Source: Nymphaea colorata (taxonomy: Eukaryota; Streptophyta; Magnoliopsida; Nymphaeales; Nymphaeaceae). From it: a stretch of DNA of 64,000 nucleotides. The stretch is from contig NC_045147.1 in the NCBI RefSeq assembly GCF_008831285.2, positions 18,330,854 through 18,394,853 of the forward strand, written 5' to 3'. The notes under the pieces were generated by a model that saw only the letters and a program-made list of their open reading frames with translations, made no database searches and had not been told where the DNA came from. Below, piece after piece: positions 26,001-36,229 of this stretch; within the stretch, counting starts at the first letter, position 1; every line of letters begins with the position of its first letter. Made by a program: the position numbers and the translations under genes.

Positions 26001-27254
26001 ATGATATAAGTTAAGACATCATTTCGTCATCAAAAGAAAGCTGTGGCATCATTTTGACTATCGAATTGCCTCACTGTTCATTAGCTTCACACTTCGGAAG
26101 GTCAGTCATAAAATCAAACAGGCAACTTCCTAGAACTGTTACAGAACAAGCCATATTCAGACAACACCAACCCAATCGACAGTTGGTGATTACGGAACCA
26201 GAAAAAAGAGCTTAGATTCCAGAAGTCCAAATAAATTTCAACAAGAACCCGTATAAACTATAAAGTGCCCATCAAAGAAATCGACCGTGTATTATGGTGT
26301 CTAAGCCACTCTGTCTCCTACCAAATGGCGACAATTCATCTTAAACTCAGAGCAAAATTAGACCACCAATTCCAGTATGGTTCAATCTGCTTTCAGCCTA
26401 AAACCATGATAACCAACCGAATCTCTGCAAGAAGTTCATAAAAAGAATGGGTGATGTCTGGATAGGGAAATCGCACCACAGCACACCACACAATACAAGT
26501 AAAAAAAAAAAAAAAAAAAAAATCGACGTTTCTGAACAAGTATGTACAACCAAATTTCCTTTAAAAATATGAAAATTTGGACAACCATTAACGACTTCAT
26601 CTACGTTACAACAACGGCATAATGAAGAACACCGGAAAGCAAAACCATGGACAGCAAAAATAATCTCATCGAAAAATAAAGAAAAAGGACAGAATGGAGA
26701 AGGAAGAGAATCACCTCCCCGAAACTCCTTGCCCCAATAGAGCTGATTGTAATAGGTGCGGCAGTGTCTTGTCCCCTGAATCTACGGTGAAACCGACTAC
26801 CCGGCGCCGGTTCGACGGGTACCAAGCCGCCCACGGAGGATGCAGCATCCGCCGTCAATGGCAGGTGACTAGAACTCCAGAGGTCCGGACAAGCGTTTGA
26901 GCGTCTCCGACCTCGAACGGAAGAAGAAGCTGTCGGCGCCGTTCTACGGTGAGGGCCGCGAACTCGTCTGCTGGGCTTGGGCTCCCAGTCGGCGGAAGCC
27001 CGGATGACGCTGGCGGCGGTCGCCGGAATGTAGACGTCTGGCGTCGACGTGCAGGAGAGGTGGCGGAAGGCGCCGCGCTTAAGGATACCTGGCTCGCCGT
27101 TGCCGGCGTCGGAGAAGACAGTAGAAAGGAAGCCGGGGCTGCAGCCATCGGCCGGTTCGGCTGAGAGCGAGAGACTCTGGTGTGTTTGCCTGCTACTCTG
27201 CCTCCACGTCGAAGAAGAAGAAGAAGAAGAGGCAGCCCTCCTTCTCCTATCCAT
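22643..27254 (-). CDS. RING-H2 E3 ubiquitin-protein ligase, multi-exon
   Basis: Five exons can be read: 27254-26715 (180 codons, MDRRRRAASSSS to RSFGE), 24923-24783 (47 codons), 23428-23345 (28 codons), 23212-23084 (43 codons) and 22780-22643 (45 codons plus stop). All have GT/AG borders and phase 0. The last two exons build a complete RING-H2: CSIC, 14 residues, C-x-H-x2-H-x2-C, ten residues, CPIC. The third exon has RLDVDDMSYE and the fourth starts ELVELGDQIG, the conserved run before the RING in plant MBR/HIP1-like ligases. Such proteins transfer ubiquitin from an E2 to a substrate; the substrate is unknown. The first exon is Ser/Arg rich and probably disordered. Extra small exons between 26715 and 23428 cannot be excluded: a weak candidate lies at 24499-24539, but its length breaks the frame. 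The start at 27254 is the Met after a GA-repeat-coded stretch. Without extra exons the product is about 343 residues. Confidence 0.85.
22971..23042. repeat. (CA)n then (GA)n microsatellite in E3 ligase intron
   Basis: A CA tract followed by a GA tract, located in the last intron of the RING ligase, just after the donor at 23083. Confidence 0.9.
24086..24315. repeat. Two direct copies of a 115-bp unit in E3 ligase intron
   Basis: The landmark TGAGCTACTCTCTTGGATAG occurs at 24111 and 24226, so the period is 115 bp. The copies differ by scattered substitutions and small indels. The repeat lies in the intron between the 47-codon and 28-codon exons. Confidence 0.85.
25639..25842. repeat. Two copies of a ~78-bp unit split by an (AT)n(GA)n tract
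   Basis: Two nearly identical blocks (about 25639-25717 and 25764-25842, offset 124 bp) flank an AT then GA microsatellite. On the minus strand each copy starts right after a CAG and stays open (reading VLTFPSTGWF), so one may have been an exon of the E3 ligase. This is not supported well enough to be added to the gene. Confidence 0.8.
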
Positions 27255-27540
27255 CTCTCTCTCCCTCTCTTTCTCCGATGAACAAAGAGAGACAACTGAT
27301 AACAACTACACGACCACCCACTTTCTCGTTCTCTCGGATGAGAGTGGCGGCACCCTCTCTCTCTCTCTCTCTCTCTCTGTGCGATAGCAAATGCAAATGC
27401 AGAGGCACCTCTCCGTCTCTCTGTCTCACGCCCTGACCGGTAGTAGGGGTAGATTCGAACGATGGCGAGAACGTCCTCTCGAAAACAATCATATGGTCAG
27501 CGATGATTTACAGAAGTAGCCTCTCTCTCTCTCGATCGAT
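27180..27540. repeat. Pyrimidine-rich (CT)n tracts around E3 ligase 5' end
   Basis: Several CT (GA on the minus strand) tracts, for example 27356-27379 and near 27518-27533, lie upstream of and across the E3 ligase start codon. Such GA/CT tracts are common in plant core promoters and leaders. No TATA box could be assigned. Confidence 0.6.
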
Positions 27541-30500
27541 CTACTTGGCGAGAGGTAGTTGACCCATGTTCTTTGCTGTGTCTTTTTCCTGGAAAGAGAA
27601 GCCACAACCAGCCTGGCTGACTGTGGCCGGATGACGAGGGGACCTCTCTCTCCTTCCTTAGCCAAGAGCGTGATCATCGGTCCTCAAGCAACCACAGAAG
27701 CTCCCCATCCTTCTAAGCGACCATCTCCATGCGGCTTCACTTTCTGCCTGTCCTGTAGCAGCTCGAGTCCGTTGGGGTCAGCTCAGCGCCTCTCTGTTTT
27801 GCACACACTTACACGGTTAGAAGCGGAATCCATTATTAGCTTACTCGAATTCTCTTTCATGGAGCTACCTTCTCTCCGGAGCCTTACGGCTCTTTTTCTC
27901 CTTTGTCGATTGTATACCAGGTAATCAACTTTAACTTTTTAGAAAGAGAATCGAGAGAAAGGGTACAGAGGAGACAAAGGTCGTGGGCGAGTCACGAGGA
28001 GTTGAAGGTTTACGTCTTCCTTTTCGTAATTCCCGAGGGCCTGCCATCGATAGCCCCACTACGAGAGATCACCGATTCGCAACCAGAACTCCTCGTTTCA
28101 ATGGCTCGGCTAAATTGGCTAGGGAACAGCCACATAAAAAAAAAAAAAAAAACTGTATTATATTATTCAAGAACATGTAAAAATCATGAACAAAAATATA
28201 AAAGTATTTAAACATTTAAAAATGAGAAATAAAAGTATAATGCATACCAACGGTATTGCGTCGAATTAATTGGCAGCCAGTTCAGTTCCAATCGGCAGGC
28301 TTCCCTAACTAGTTCTCTTGCTGAGCAACAAAGGCATGGCGACCTGATATCTTCCCTGCAAAAGACATCTGGTGTATTTATTTAACTTAACTTTCGCTTG
28401 TCCAAAGCAAAAGAAAGATAAAGATAAAAGAAGAAAAGGAACAAAAAGAAACTGTGACGGGTGAGGAAGAAAGAACACCAAGGCCGTTGGCCTGGTCTGC
28501 CCTCGCTCTTTTTGTCATTTTGTGATCACTCTTGCGTCAAGAATCTGACCCGGTAAATCGCGCGATCAACTGATTCGGCCAAATTGATTTGTAAACCGGT
28601 AAAAATTATTTAATTCCTTAGAAATGACAAACAGATATAATGTATCTATAAAAAAAGAATATCCCGGAGTTTTTAATCCGGAACCAACTCCGTGCCAAGA
28701 GTGAGCCTGCCACAAGCTTATTGGCATCCATAATAAAGACAAGCAACAGCGTGGGGTGGTGCTCGTAAAAAGTTGTTTATACATATACATTTATCTTATA
28801 TTATGCATGCAAAGTACCATTATTATATCGTATATATAGCTGACCATATTGGGTCATATATATAACACAATCTCGAGCACTTAAAACGGACGTTCGATGA
28901 AATTCAAAACACTACCCAGCCAATGCAAAGGCAAATTTTGCTTGTGCATTGAACTAAGCTTCAGTGCATAATGCCTGACTAAAAAGAAACTCATTGGCTA
29001 AGCTAATCCTTGTACATTTTTGGTTGAGCAATGAGACCGACAATTTGATAAAGAGTTGAAACTTTCACCCAATCTCTTATCTTTCTATGTCGACTTTTGG
29101 TTAAGCCTGAGGCTGGGTGGGCGTCCTAGTGCCCCCGCAGTTGACGTGTGAACTCGTCATGGGCCCACATGATCCTCGTGGCTAAGGCGTTGAACCAATG
29201 CTCCACGTGGTCCCGGGCTCTACTGGGGCCACGGACTTGCCTTTGAGGATCCAGATCTAAATGGGTTCCGTAGTCCAGTGCAAATTCATTATAGGAACAC
29301 AAATGTTGTGAAAAGTTTAAGTTATTTTCAAGTTTTATAAGCGAGAACCAAATCAAGTGGTGGCTAAATATTGGACTTTTGGACCGGGTTTAGCTCCTAT
29401 ATGTCCCCAACTGATTTCATAACATTTTGGATCGGGTCTGGCCCAAATCCATTTCACCAAAATGAATGGGAAGATAGATCTGGCAACGAGATATCTCTTC
29501 GTATGATGCCTTTTGTCTCACCTACCAAACCTAACCGAGCAACTTGGTGCACCCCAGTTGCCCTCTTGCATTGAGAGCTTGCCCCCTTTTTGTACTGAAT
29601 CTCCTCAATTATTTGCAAGGGGAAAGAAGGGTTGCTACTATTCAAGAGTCAAATACAAACAAGCGGATTTCATGGACGCAATTGTAGATATCAATCAATA
29701 TTCAATGTGAAATGCTCTGTACAAGATGCGCATGAGGTGCTTGATATTGCATCAGACTCTTGTTCAAAAGCTTTGGGAGATTCAATGAGGTGTGGTCACC
29801 AAATTAAGACCCAACGGGTCGGGCCGGATACAAGTCCAAGATGTCACTTTCAGTCAGCTGTGCTTGGTCCAATTGATTTACTTGTCTCGTATATCAACTG
29901 TTTGCTTTACTGACCCAGTCTATCTCACGGGTGTTATTACTACTGGGCCTTTTGTGACGGCACAGCCATTAATGGCTGTGGTCTAATGCAGATTACTCCA
30001 TTCAACTGGTTCTTTGATCTAAGACATTATTATTGTATCTACCATTTAATTTGATACTGATTGAGCAACTACGCAAATAATCAACACGAAAGCTTCTTCC
30101 TCATTTTGCTCACAAAAGTCAATAATATAGGATTAAGACTACCGTGGAAAACGTATTACATAGAGTTTCATTGGACAATTGTGAGCAGCCCTTTTAATTT
30201 GATGGTACAGCAGGCTGTCGACCAGTCCTTGCTGTTGCTGTTCAGTAGGCCAATTTGAGCAGCCTGAGCATCCGGTCGGTAGCTGGCCGGAGTCCGAACC
30301 AAAAAAAAAAAAAAAAAAAACATCGGCCCAGCCCGGATGGACTCGATAGTAGTTTTTTAATATATATTATATAATTACAATGTTATATTATGATTTTTAA
30401 TATTTATATATTATTTTTTATTAACAATATATACTTTATAATTTAATCGGATTGGGCTCGGTTGAGGGTCATACCAGGTTTCGAGTGTGGGTGTCAGGCC

Positions 30501-32440
30501 AAGCCTAAACCTGGGTTTCTATGTCGAGTCGACCCGATGCCCAAGATTATTTGAGCCTATCTTTGGACACAAAAGAGGCCCTTAATTAAGCCTTAGGGTT
30601 TCGATTTAAGTTGTGGTTTTTGAGTATAAAATTGAGAATAAACCCCAAGGGCTTGTGTGGGCAATTGCCCACGTAAACCCATATAAATTGCTTACAGTTA
30701 TTAGTCCTTCAAAGCAGTTTACTTATTGGTTGTTGCTTAAAAGTTATATTTGAAAATTGAAATATCAGTGTCCCTCTAGCTGCCAGAAATTTCTCTCTCG
30801 GTCAGTTTACACAATGTTTAATTTGTTATTGATCCATAATAAGGCCTGTGCTGGATTTCCCTACGATTTCTCCACTGAGGAAGAAAGATTACGACCTAAA
30901 TGGAGCACTACGAATTATATATGTTCATTGAAGTTGGCGCGTCTTCTGCAGTCCAGAGAGATCGAAGCTCGGGAAGCTTCCCGGTAAAGTTAGTGGCCGA
31001 GATAACCTTCCATGAAGGATCGAGATAGGACCAATGGTGACGGATGGGACAAATTAGCTTGAGTAGATAAACGTTTTAGTTTGGTGCAATGCCTGCTAAA
31101 ATAAATAACAGATTATCGTCTTTCGAGGATGGTTCATATTATCCGTACGTACTCACATCTATTGCTGGTCCACCGGAAGTAGGCATATGTATATATGTGT
31201 AATTGATAAATACCAGACCACTTTGCTGAGACTATGAACAAAATTTTTAAGGGTTTTCACAATCTAAGCTTATGGATGTATCTTAAGAGTGTTTTGATTA
31301 CGAATATATTAAGTTAGTCTTTTGTGACTCTAATGATGCTTTTTTAATAATAAAAAATGAACAGCCCTTAAGCATCAAAATTTTGATAGTTGAAAAATGA
31401 ATTTTTTTTTAAAATAACATTAATTAAGACATGATTTATGTTGAATTAGTGTTTATAAATATGCTAGGATGTTCACATTTTGCTGGTTTATATATATATA
31501 TGTGTGTGTTCAAACTTTAATTGTACCAAAAAATTGGTGATACCTTAAACAGGGGAGGAACCTTGAAAAGCCAGCTTATGAGACTACTTTACTTCGTTAT
31601 ATCCTTCCTTCCCCTGAGAATCACCAATTTTAGGATAGAAAGAAATTCTGGAATTAGTTGAATATTATATATATATATATAAGAAAGAGATAGAGGGGAA
31701 AGATGGATATGCTGGCCCACTCTTTTTGGTTGGATTCCGTGAAGTTTGCACCGCTAAGTTGTTTATTCAACTTAAATCCAAAGCTGAATAATTAATTAAA
31801 AAGTTTATTAGGTTAATGAACTCTATACTTGTACGTGTTTCTACAGAAGGTGGCAAGCCTGATTCAATTGCCAAAAACCTAGATCTATCGTGAAAATGTA
31901 TATATTTTTTTCGAATGCACTTTGAGTTAAAATATCTCTTAGTAAATGAGAATCTGCACAACAGACCCATAAGCTGAAAATGGACGGGAAATATATATGG
32001 TGAACTTAGCTAGACTCATGGCAGCTTATGATAAGATCAGAAGCTCATTGAGCTCTTGATCTGCTCAACCAGAAGGCCGTAACTGGCCGTAGGCCTGTGT
32101 ACGGAGTTCTTGTTAGCCGTTACATTCTTGATATGAAAGGGCACACTGTGCATTATAATATTTTGGGGTACAGTCTTCTATTTTATATTTGCATGTTGAT
32201 GGCTTTCCTGGTAGCATCACTGGTAACCAATGACAGAGTTGTCGACAATGTCGGCAGAGGTGATCTGTATCATCATGTTTTCTTTCATCTACCACACAGA
32301 TCAATCTTTAAACTATTGGTCAGTGGGGGAAATTGTTCCATTGACCCAAAAGGATGGTAGAACGAATCAATGGAGCTCGACACAGACTGCGTCGTCTTAG
32401 TTTTAAAAAGGCCAACTGTGGGCAAGATCTTGTCACGTAA
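27540..32440. other. Long intergenic region, no supported gene
   Basis: No recognised coding sequence. Around 30270-30540 the sequence is rich in GGCCC/CGGG blocks flanking an AT-rich core and a 20-bp poly-A, resembling a decayed hAT-type miniature element, but ends and target duplications could not be placed. Confidence 0.35.
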
Positions 32441-32446
32441 TGATCT

Positions 32447-32476
32447 CCCCATGTGAACGTACCACATGAGATACTG
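32447..32476 (+). promoter_or_regulatory. Conserved promoter block with paired CATGTG/CACATG sites
   Basis: A run reading CCCCATGTGAACGT then ACCACATGAGATACTG is nearly identical in the promoter of the second copy of this gene (61351-61321, minus strand). It pairs two half-sites, CATGTG and CACATG, in inverted orientation. Conservation between the copies suggests a functional site for bHLH or NAC-type factors; the factor type is inferred. Confidence 0.55.
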
Positions 32477-32600
32477 CAACCCCCTTTTTAATTCTCTGCC
32501 ACTTCACGCGGATCTTGTCTTAGTTTTGCTGGGCACAGATTCTCGTTCACTGCCTATTTAGCACCATGGAGGCTTAGAGCTGCTTCACCATAGAAGTTCT

Positions 32601-32925
32601 ATGGCGACTTGGGTGCACACAATCACGTATCCCTTGAGGAAGGCCCGCAGTTTCTTCTCATCTGCTAAGAACAGGAAGACTCATTCAGGTACGTATTTTC
32701 CATCACCACCACCATCGTCATTTTCATATGCTGTTCAATTTCTCGTGGGAAACAAGTTCCTCACCCCAGGACAACATCTTTTATTGATTCGACGAGCTCA
32801 TTTTTTCAGAGTGCCAAATAAAACAGTTGGATCTCCACGGGGAAGTCATGGCATGCGCCTATGAGGATGTCCAGGTGATGTGGTCGATGCTGAAGGAGTC
32901 CAGATCATGCATTGCCCAGTCCTGA
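32601..32925 (+). CDS. Small plant protein (copy A), two exons, 67 residues
   Basis: Exon 1 is 32601-32688 (MATWVHTITYPLRKARSFF...), with donor CAG|GTACG. Exon 2 is 32810-32925, with acceptor TTTTTTCAG, joined in phase 1. The product is 67 residues with a basic N-terminal half and an acidic C-terminal half carrying the core LDLHGEVMACAYEDVQVMWS. A second copy at 61197-60879 has the same exon structure, the same 29-residue first exon except for three changes, and the same core, which confirms the gene model. The core resembles a family of short uncharacterised plant proteins, and I do not assign a function. TATA-like sequence CCTATTTAG lies about 45 bp upstream and is matched in the other copy. 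No signal peptide or membrane segment is clear. Confidence 0.85.
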
Positions 32926-32929
32926 GATG

Positions 32930-35400
32930 AAGCATGCCATCACAAAATGTATCTATCATCTAGGTTTTTTCAATCCACTGTGTAAATATGGGGCATTTGA
33001 GGTCTGAATCAGATGCCTTGTAGCAGCAGTTAGGCTTTGCATCTTTGGTATCCACATGATGCAAGAACATCATGGTGAGATTTTGTTGCAAAGACTTTTA
33101 AACATGTAGGTACTTTTCCGGTCTCTTGTTTTCTGAGATCAGAGAAATGTTGAGGTATCTTATTGTGGATCAGTTGTATGCTAGCATGGCATGGCGATGA
33201 GGGGATGAGGATTTATACAATTACACGAGCTGATAACCGCAGACACAAGTTATTTCCTCCTTTTTGTTTTTGGGGATTAGTCTAAATTGCAGAAAGCTAT
33301 ACTGGTTGGCCAGGCGCATGTAATGTACCCCAATCTATTTGGGAAGCGGGCTAAATCGTCTTCGATTTTGTGCCGACCATCCTTTTGAAACTTGCGATAT
33401 CGTTTCAACTTGGTAGGTTGCTCATAGAGTTCTTTTGGGCAAAGTTTGATGTCATCTGTCAAATTTTATCTATGAATCTGCCCCAATCAGAACACTTACA
33501 CTTGCCAAACGAACAACCAGTAGCAATATTTAACTCAGTGTTGTTAAGTTTATAGCTAATGAGTTGCACGTAGAAGGAAAAGCTTTTAGCTGAGAGGCAG
33601 CCCCTTCAAAAAATTAATGGCTTAAGGAGGTCATTGAGTAGATATTAACCAAATTGCTAAGGGGCACTCATATGTAAATAATGAATTGTGTGGATGTTTG
33701 TAGGCAATTTTTACATGTGCACCTTGTTGGGGATCGGCACTTGCATCATCAGAAGTTGCACATAGGTGAATTTTTTTTTTTTTTTTTTTTGTAAGTCTTT
33801 CGTCAAACAACAATTTTGAGTTTTACATTGGACAAGTAATGGATATGTCATGTTTGAAGAATTCACAACAACAAAAGGCAACTAATGATCAGTATAGCAT
33901 ATGTTACTGGAGAAATTTGAAACTCGAACCCTTTTGTTGTTTTATTAAAAGTTAATTAGGCACTTTTCCGTTCTTTTACCCTCTATGAGGAGAGGTCCCT
34001 ATTTTTTGCTATTAGGGATGCATCGGGGGAGTTACACTCAATGTATACTTCAAACTTTTTTAATACTCTTAGGATCGCTTGCTTTTGGTTACTTTCCAAA
34101 CATGTTTGGAGAAAAGCGAAGGATATGCTCCAACCCTAACACAAAATCACATGCCTTCATATGGTTTCATTGGCTTGTAAAATATAGCCAATTGACCGTT
34201 GACTGGGTCATTAAAAATAAGAGGGGTGGGAACAGCTTGGAGGACACCCTTCTCTAACCAAATGTTGTCAAGTTTTTTTAATGAGTTTTTTAAATCTTTG
34301 TTTGGGTGACACGTCGAAAACAAACCTGGTTTTGAAGTATCATAATGGATCATACACAAAACAAAACTAGGGGAAAGAGAGAAAGAGAAACGTAGTACCA
34401 ACTGAAACTTTAAATCTTGATTGTAGTATAAGTAAGAAAGAAATGGTATTTAAGAGGGTTTTCTGACTAATTGGAAAGCCATTAACGACGACATCACACA
34501 AATCTCGAGGCCAAAATTAACAATGCCACATGACAAACCTGGTTATATCCGTCATATTGGTACATAAATTTTCATGCACCAATATGATTAATGACTAAAA
34601 TACCTTTAGTTTATATTGAAAAAGAAAATTTTTTGTCAGAAAAAATATAAAAATAAAAAAACTATGGAATACTTTTTTTAATAAATTACCAAAATATTCT
34701 TCCCTCTGTGCACTGTGCGGATGGCCCGTGTAACTTTCTTTCACCAGGGAAGCTGGAGACCTTTGAAACGAACAAACTCGGACACACCACTATGAATCCC
34801 AAAGCGTGAAAACATCAAGGGTTTATTATCTTCCTGCGCAAGCATAAGTTGAAACTATTTTGACAGAAACGGCCGTCACAATGCTCGCGATGGCAAAGAT
34901 TTTATGGGAGAACTCTTTGCGTCTCTTCTGCCCCCACAAGGGAGTAAATCTTAAACCCTATAGGTTCCATGCTTAAGGAATTCAGAATAGTTCAATGATG
35001 CCCGTCTTTGTATGCTGCATTGTCTTTGTGTGGCAATGAGAACACTTTTCATTCTTAGTAGATTTGGGCGCAGGCAGCAAAATATCATTGCCTGCAGGAT
35101 CAAATTGCATGACTAAAAAAGGTACACCAGTTGTATGAAAAAAGCACACCAGTGAAAACTAAGAAAAAGAAATAATCGGACACTTTTCATAAATAAAGTC
35201 CAAAGGAAAGACACATTTACACACTTGACCAAAAACCACCAGAACATAATATAAGAGAAAGACACTACTAACAACAAAATCTGCCTCATGTCTCCAGACG
35301 ACCCACTGTTTTCACCGCTTACTCCATGAATGCAAACATGAAAACCTCTACTGCTGAAAGACTCAAAGCAACACCGCCATGGAGATGGTGGTAAGTGAGC
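32930..35400. other. Intergenic, no supported gene
   Basis: AT-rich, with an 18-bp poly-T near 33773. Short open frames only, none with a recognisable domain. Confidence 0.4.
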
Positions 35401-35412
35401 CGCGAAGGACCT

Positions 35413-36105
35413 TCATCCCGCATAGTCATGAGAGTCATTCCACTGGTTGGGATCAATATATGGCCACTCCACAGGAGAGCAGTCTATAGAGTTGAGGAGA
35501 TCATCTATGGACTGCTCTCCACGTATTTGATCAGTGGATGTCAGCCTTGATTGATCGTGATTTGGCATGGCAACTAGCGGCGACAGCGGAGCCAACGACG
35601 TAGATGGTGGTGCTCTGCTCAATGTTTGAGCCCTCAACAACTCACATTTTGCCTTCACCATCGTGTACTTGGCTTCCACCATGCCTACTAAGGCATGAAC
35701 CTCTTCGATGCCTGCACCATGCAGAATCCTCCTGTTGGCCATGCCATCGAATAATTTCTGCCTCAACTCCACCTCCTTATTCTCCTTGGACAGCTTTGCG
35801 AGCTCGTCTGCGAACTTGGATACCCTTTGTCGAAGAAAGCCTTCTTGATTCAGCATCTTCTTGACTTTCTCCATCTCCGGCAACTCATTGAACTTGTCAA
35901 TGATTTGCAGGACTTGCGCGCCATCCTCCGGCCATATCTCGGGGGTGTGTTCGTTCTTTCCGTAGACAATGGCACATATGGTTACGTCACAGAGGGTGCT
36001 GAGCTCGTAGACCTTCTTTAGTAATCCTTTTTTCCTCTTCTTGAACGTAACTCGCCTGGCGGAATCCTTGGCAATGTAGGCCAAGTTCAACTTCTTTCTC
36101 GCCAT
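35413..36105 (-). CDS. AGL80-like type I (M-gamma) MADS-box protein 1, 230 residues
   Basis: This intronless gene encodes an M-gamma MADS transcription factor. The MADS domain covers residues 1-60, with RKKLNLAYIAKDSARR at the N-terminus, FKKRKKGLLKK at 21-31, ELSTLCDV at 34-41 and PEIWP at 55-59. A predicted coiled coil (EMEKVKKMLNQEGFLRQ onward, about 78-120) should allow dimerisation. A Pro/Ser linker leads to a C-terminal motif, DDLLNSIDCSPVEWPYIDP. The reading frame extends 25 codons upstream, but the Met at 36105 begins the canonical MARKK and lies about 43 bp after a TATA box, so it is chosen. The nearest relative in the window is the gene at 42545. Family knowledge: AGL80-like proteins pair with M-alpha proteins and act in central cell and endosperm; the role here is inferred. 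No break is seen. Confidence 0.92.
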   Translation of the reverse strand: MARKKLNLAYIAKDSARRVTFKKRKKGLLKKVYELSTLCDVTICAIVYGKNEHTPEIWPEDGAQVLQIIDKFNELPEMEKVKKMLNQEGFLRQRVSKFADELAKLSKENKEVELRQKLFDGMANRRILHGAGIEEVHALVGMVEAKYTMVKAKCELLRAQTLSRAPPSTSLAPLSPLVAMPNHDQSRLTSTDQIRGEQSIDDLLNSIDCSPVEWPYIDPNQWNDSHDYAG

Positions 36106-36143
36106 GCTCAATCCACTTGATGAAAATGAGGAAGGCTGCCTTT

Positions 36144-36153
36144 GTTTATATAA
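36144..36153 (-). promoter_or_regulatory. TATA box of MADS gene 1
   Basis: On the minus strand the run ACCATTATATAAAC is identical to that in front of the MADS gene at 42545. It lies about 40 bp before the ATG, implying a very short leader. Confidence 0.75.
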
Positions 36154-36191
36154 TGGTGTGAGGAGGGTGCAGGTAGTCATATTACTTTTTC

Positions 36192-36221
36192 CTTTTCATT
36201 TAAGATAGTAAATGCACCACG
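36192..36221 (-). promoter_or_regulatory. Conserved dyad element upstream of MADS gene 1
   Basis: On the minus strand it contains CATTTACTATCTTAAATG, an inverted repeat CATTTA-N6-TAAATG, preceded by GTGGTG. The same element stands upstream of the MADS genes at 42545 (42431-42460) and 48825 (48926-48952). It lies about 87 bp from the ATG. Its binding factor is unknown. Confidence 0.6.
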
Positions 36222-36229
36222 ACTACTAT

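Noticed and set aside
26855-27387. Alternative frames overlapping E3 ligase exon 1
   Set aside because: They are shadows of the GC-rich, Ser/Arg-rich first exon. Only the 27254 frame joins correctly to a GT donor in phase with the later exons.
30270-30540. Possible hAT-type miniature element rich in GGCCC/CGGG words
   Set aside because: Neither inverted ends nor an 8-bp duplication could be located, so it is mentioned only as likely transposon DNA. The same holds for 41130-41360.
35413-36180. Upstream start at 36180 for MADS gene 1
   Set aside because: It would place the TATA box inside the coding sequence and add 25 residues absent from all other copies.
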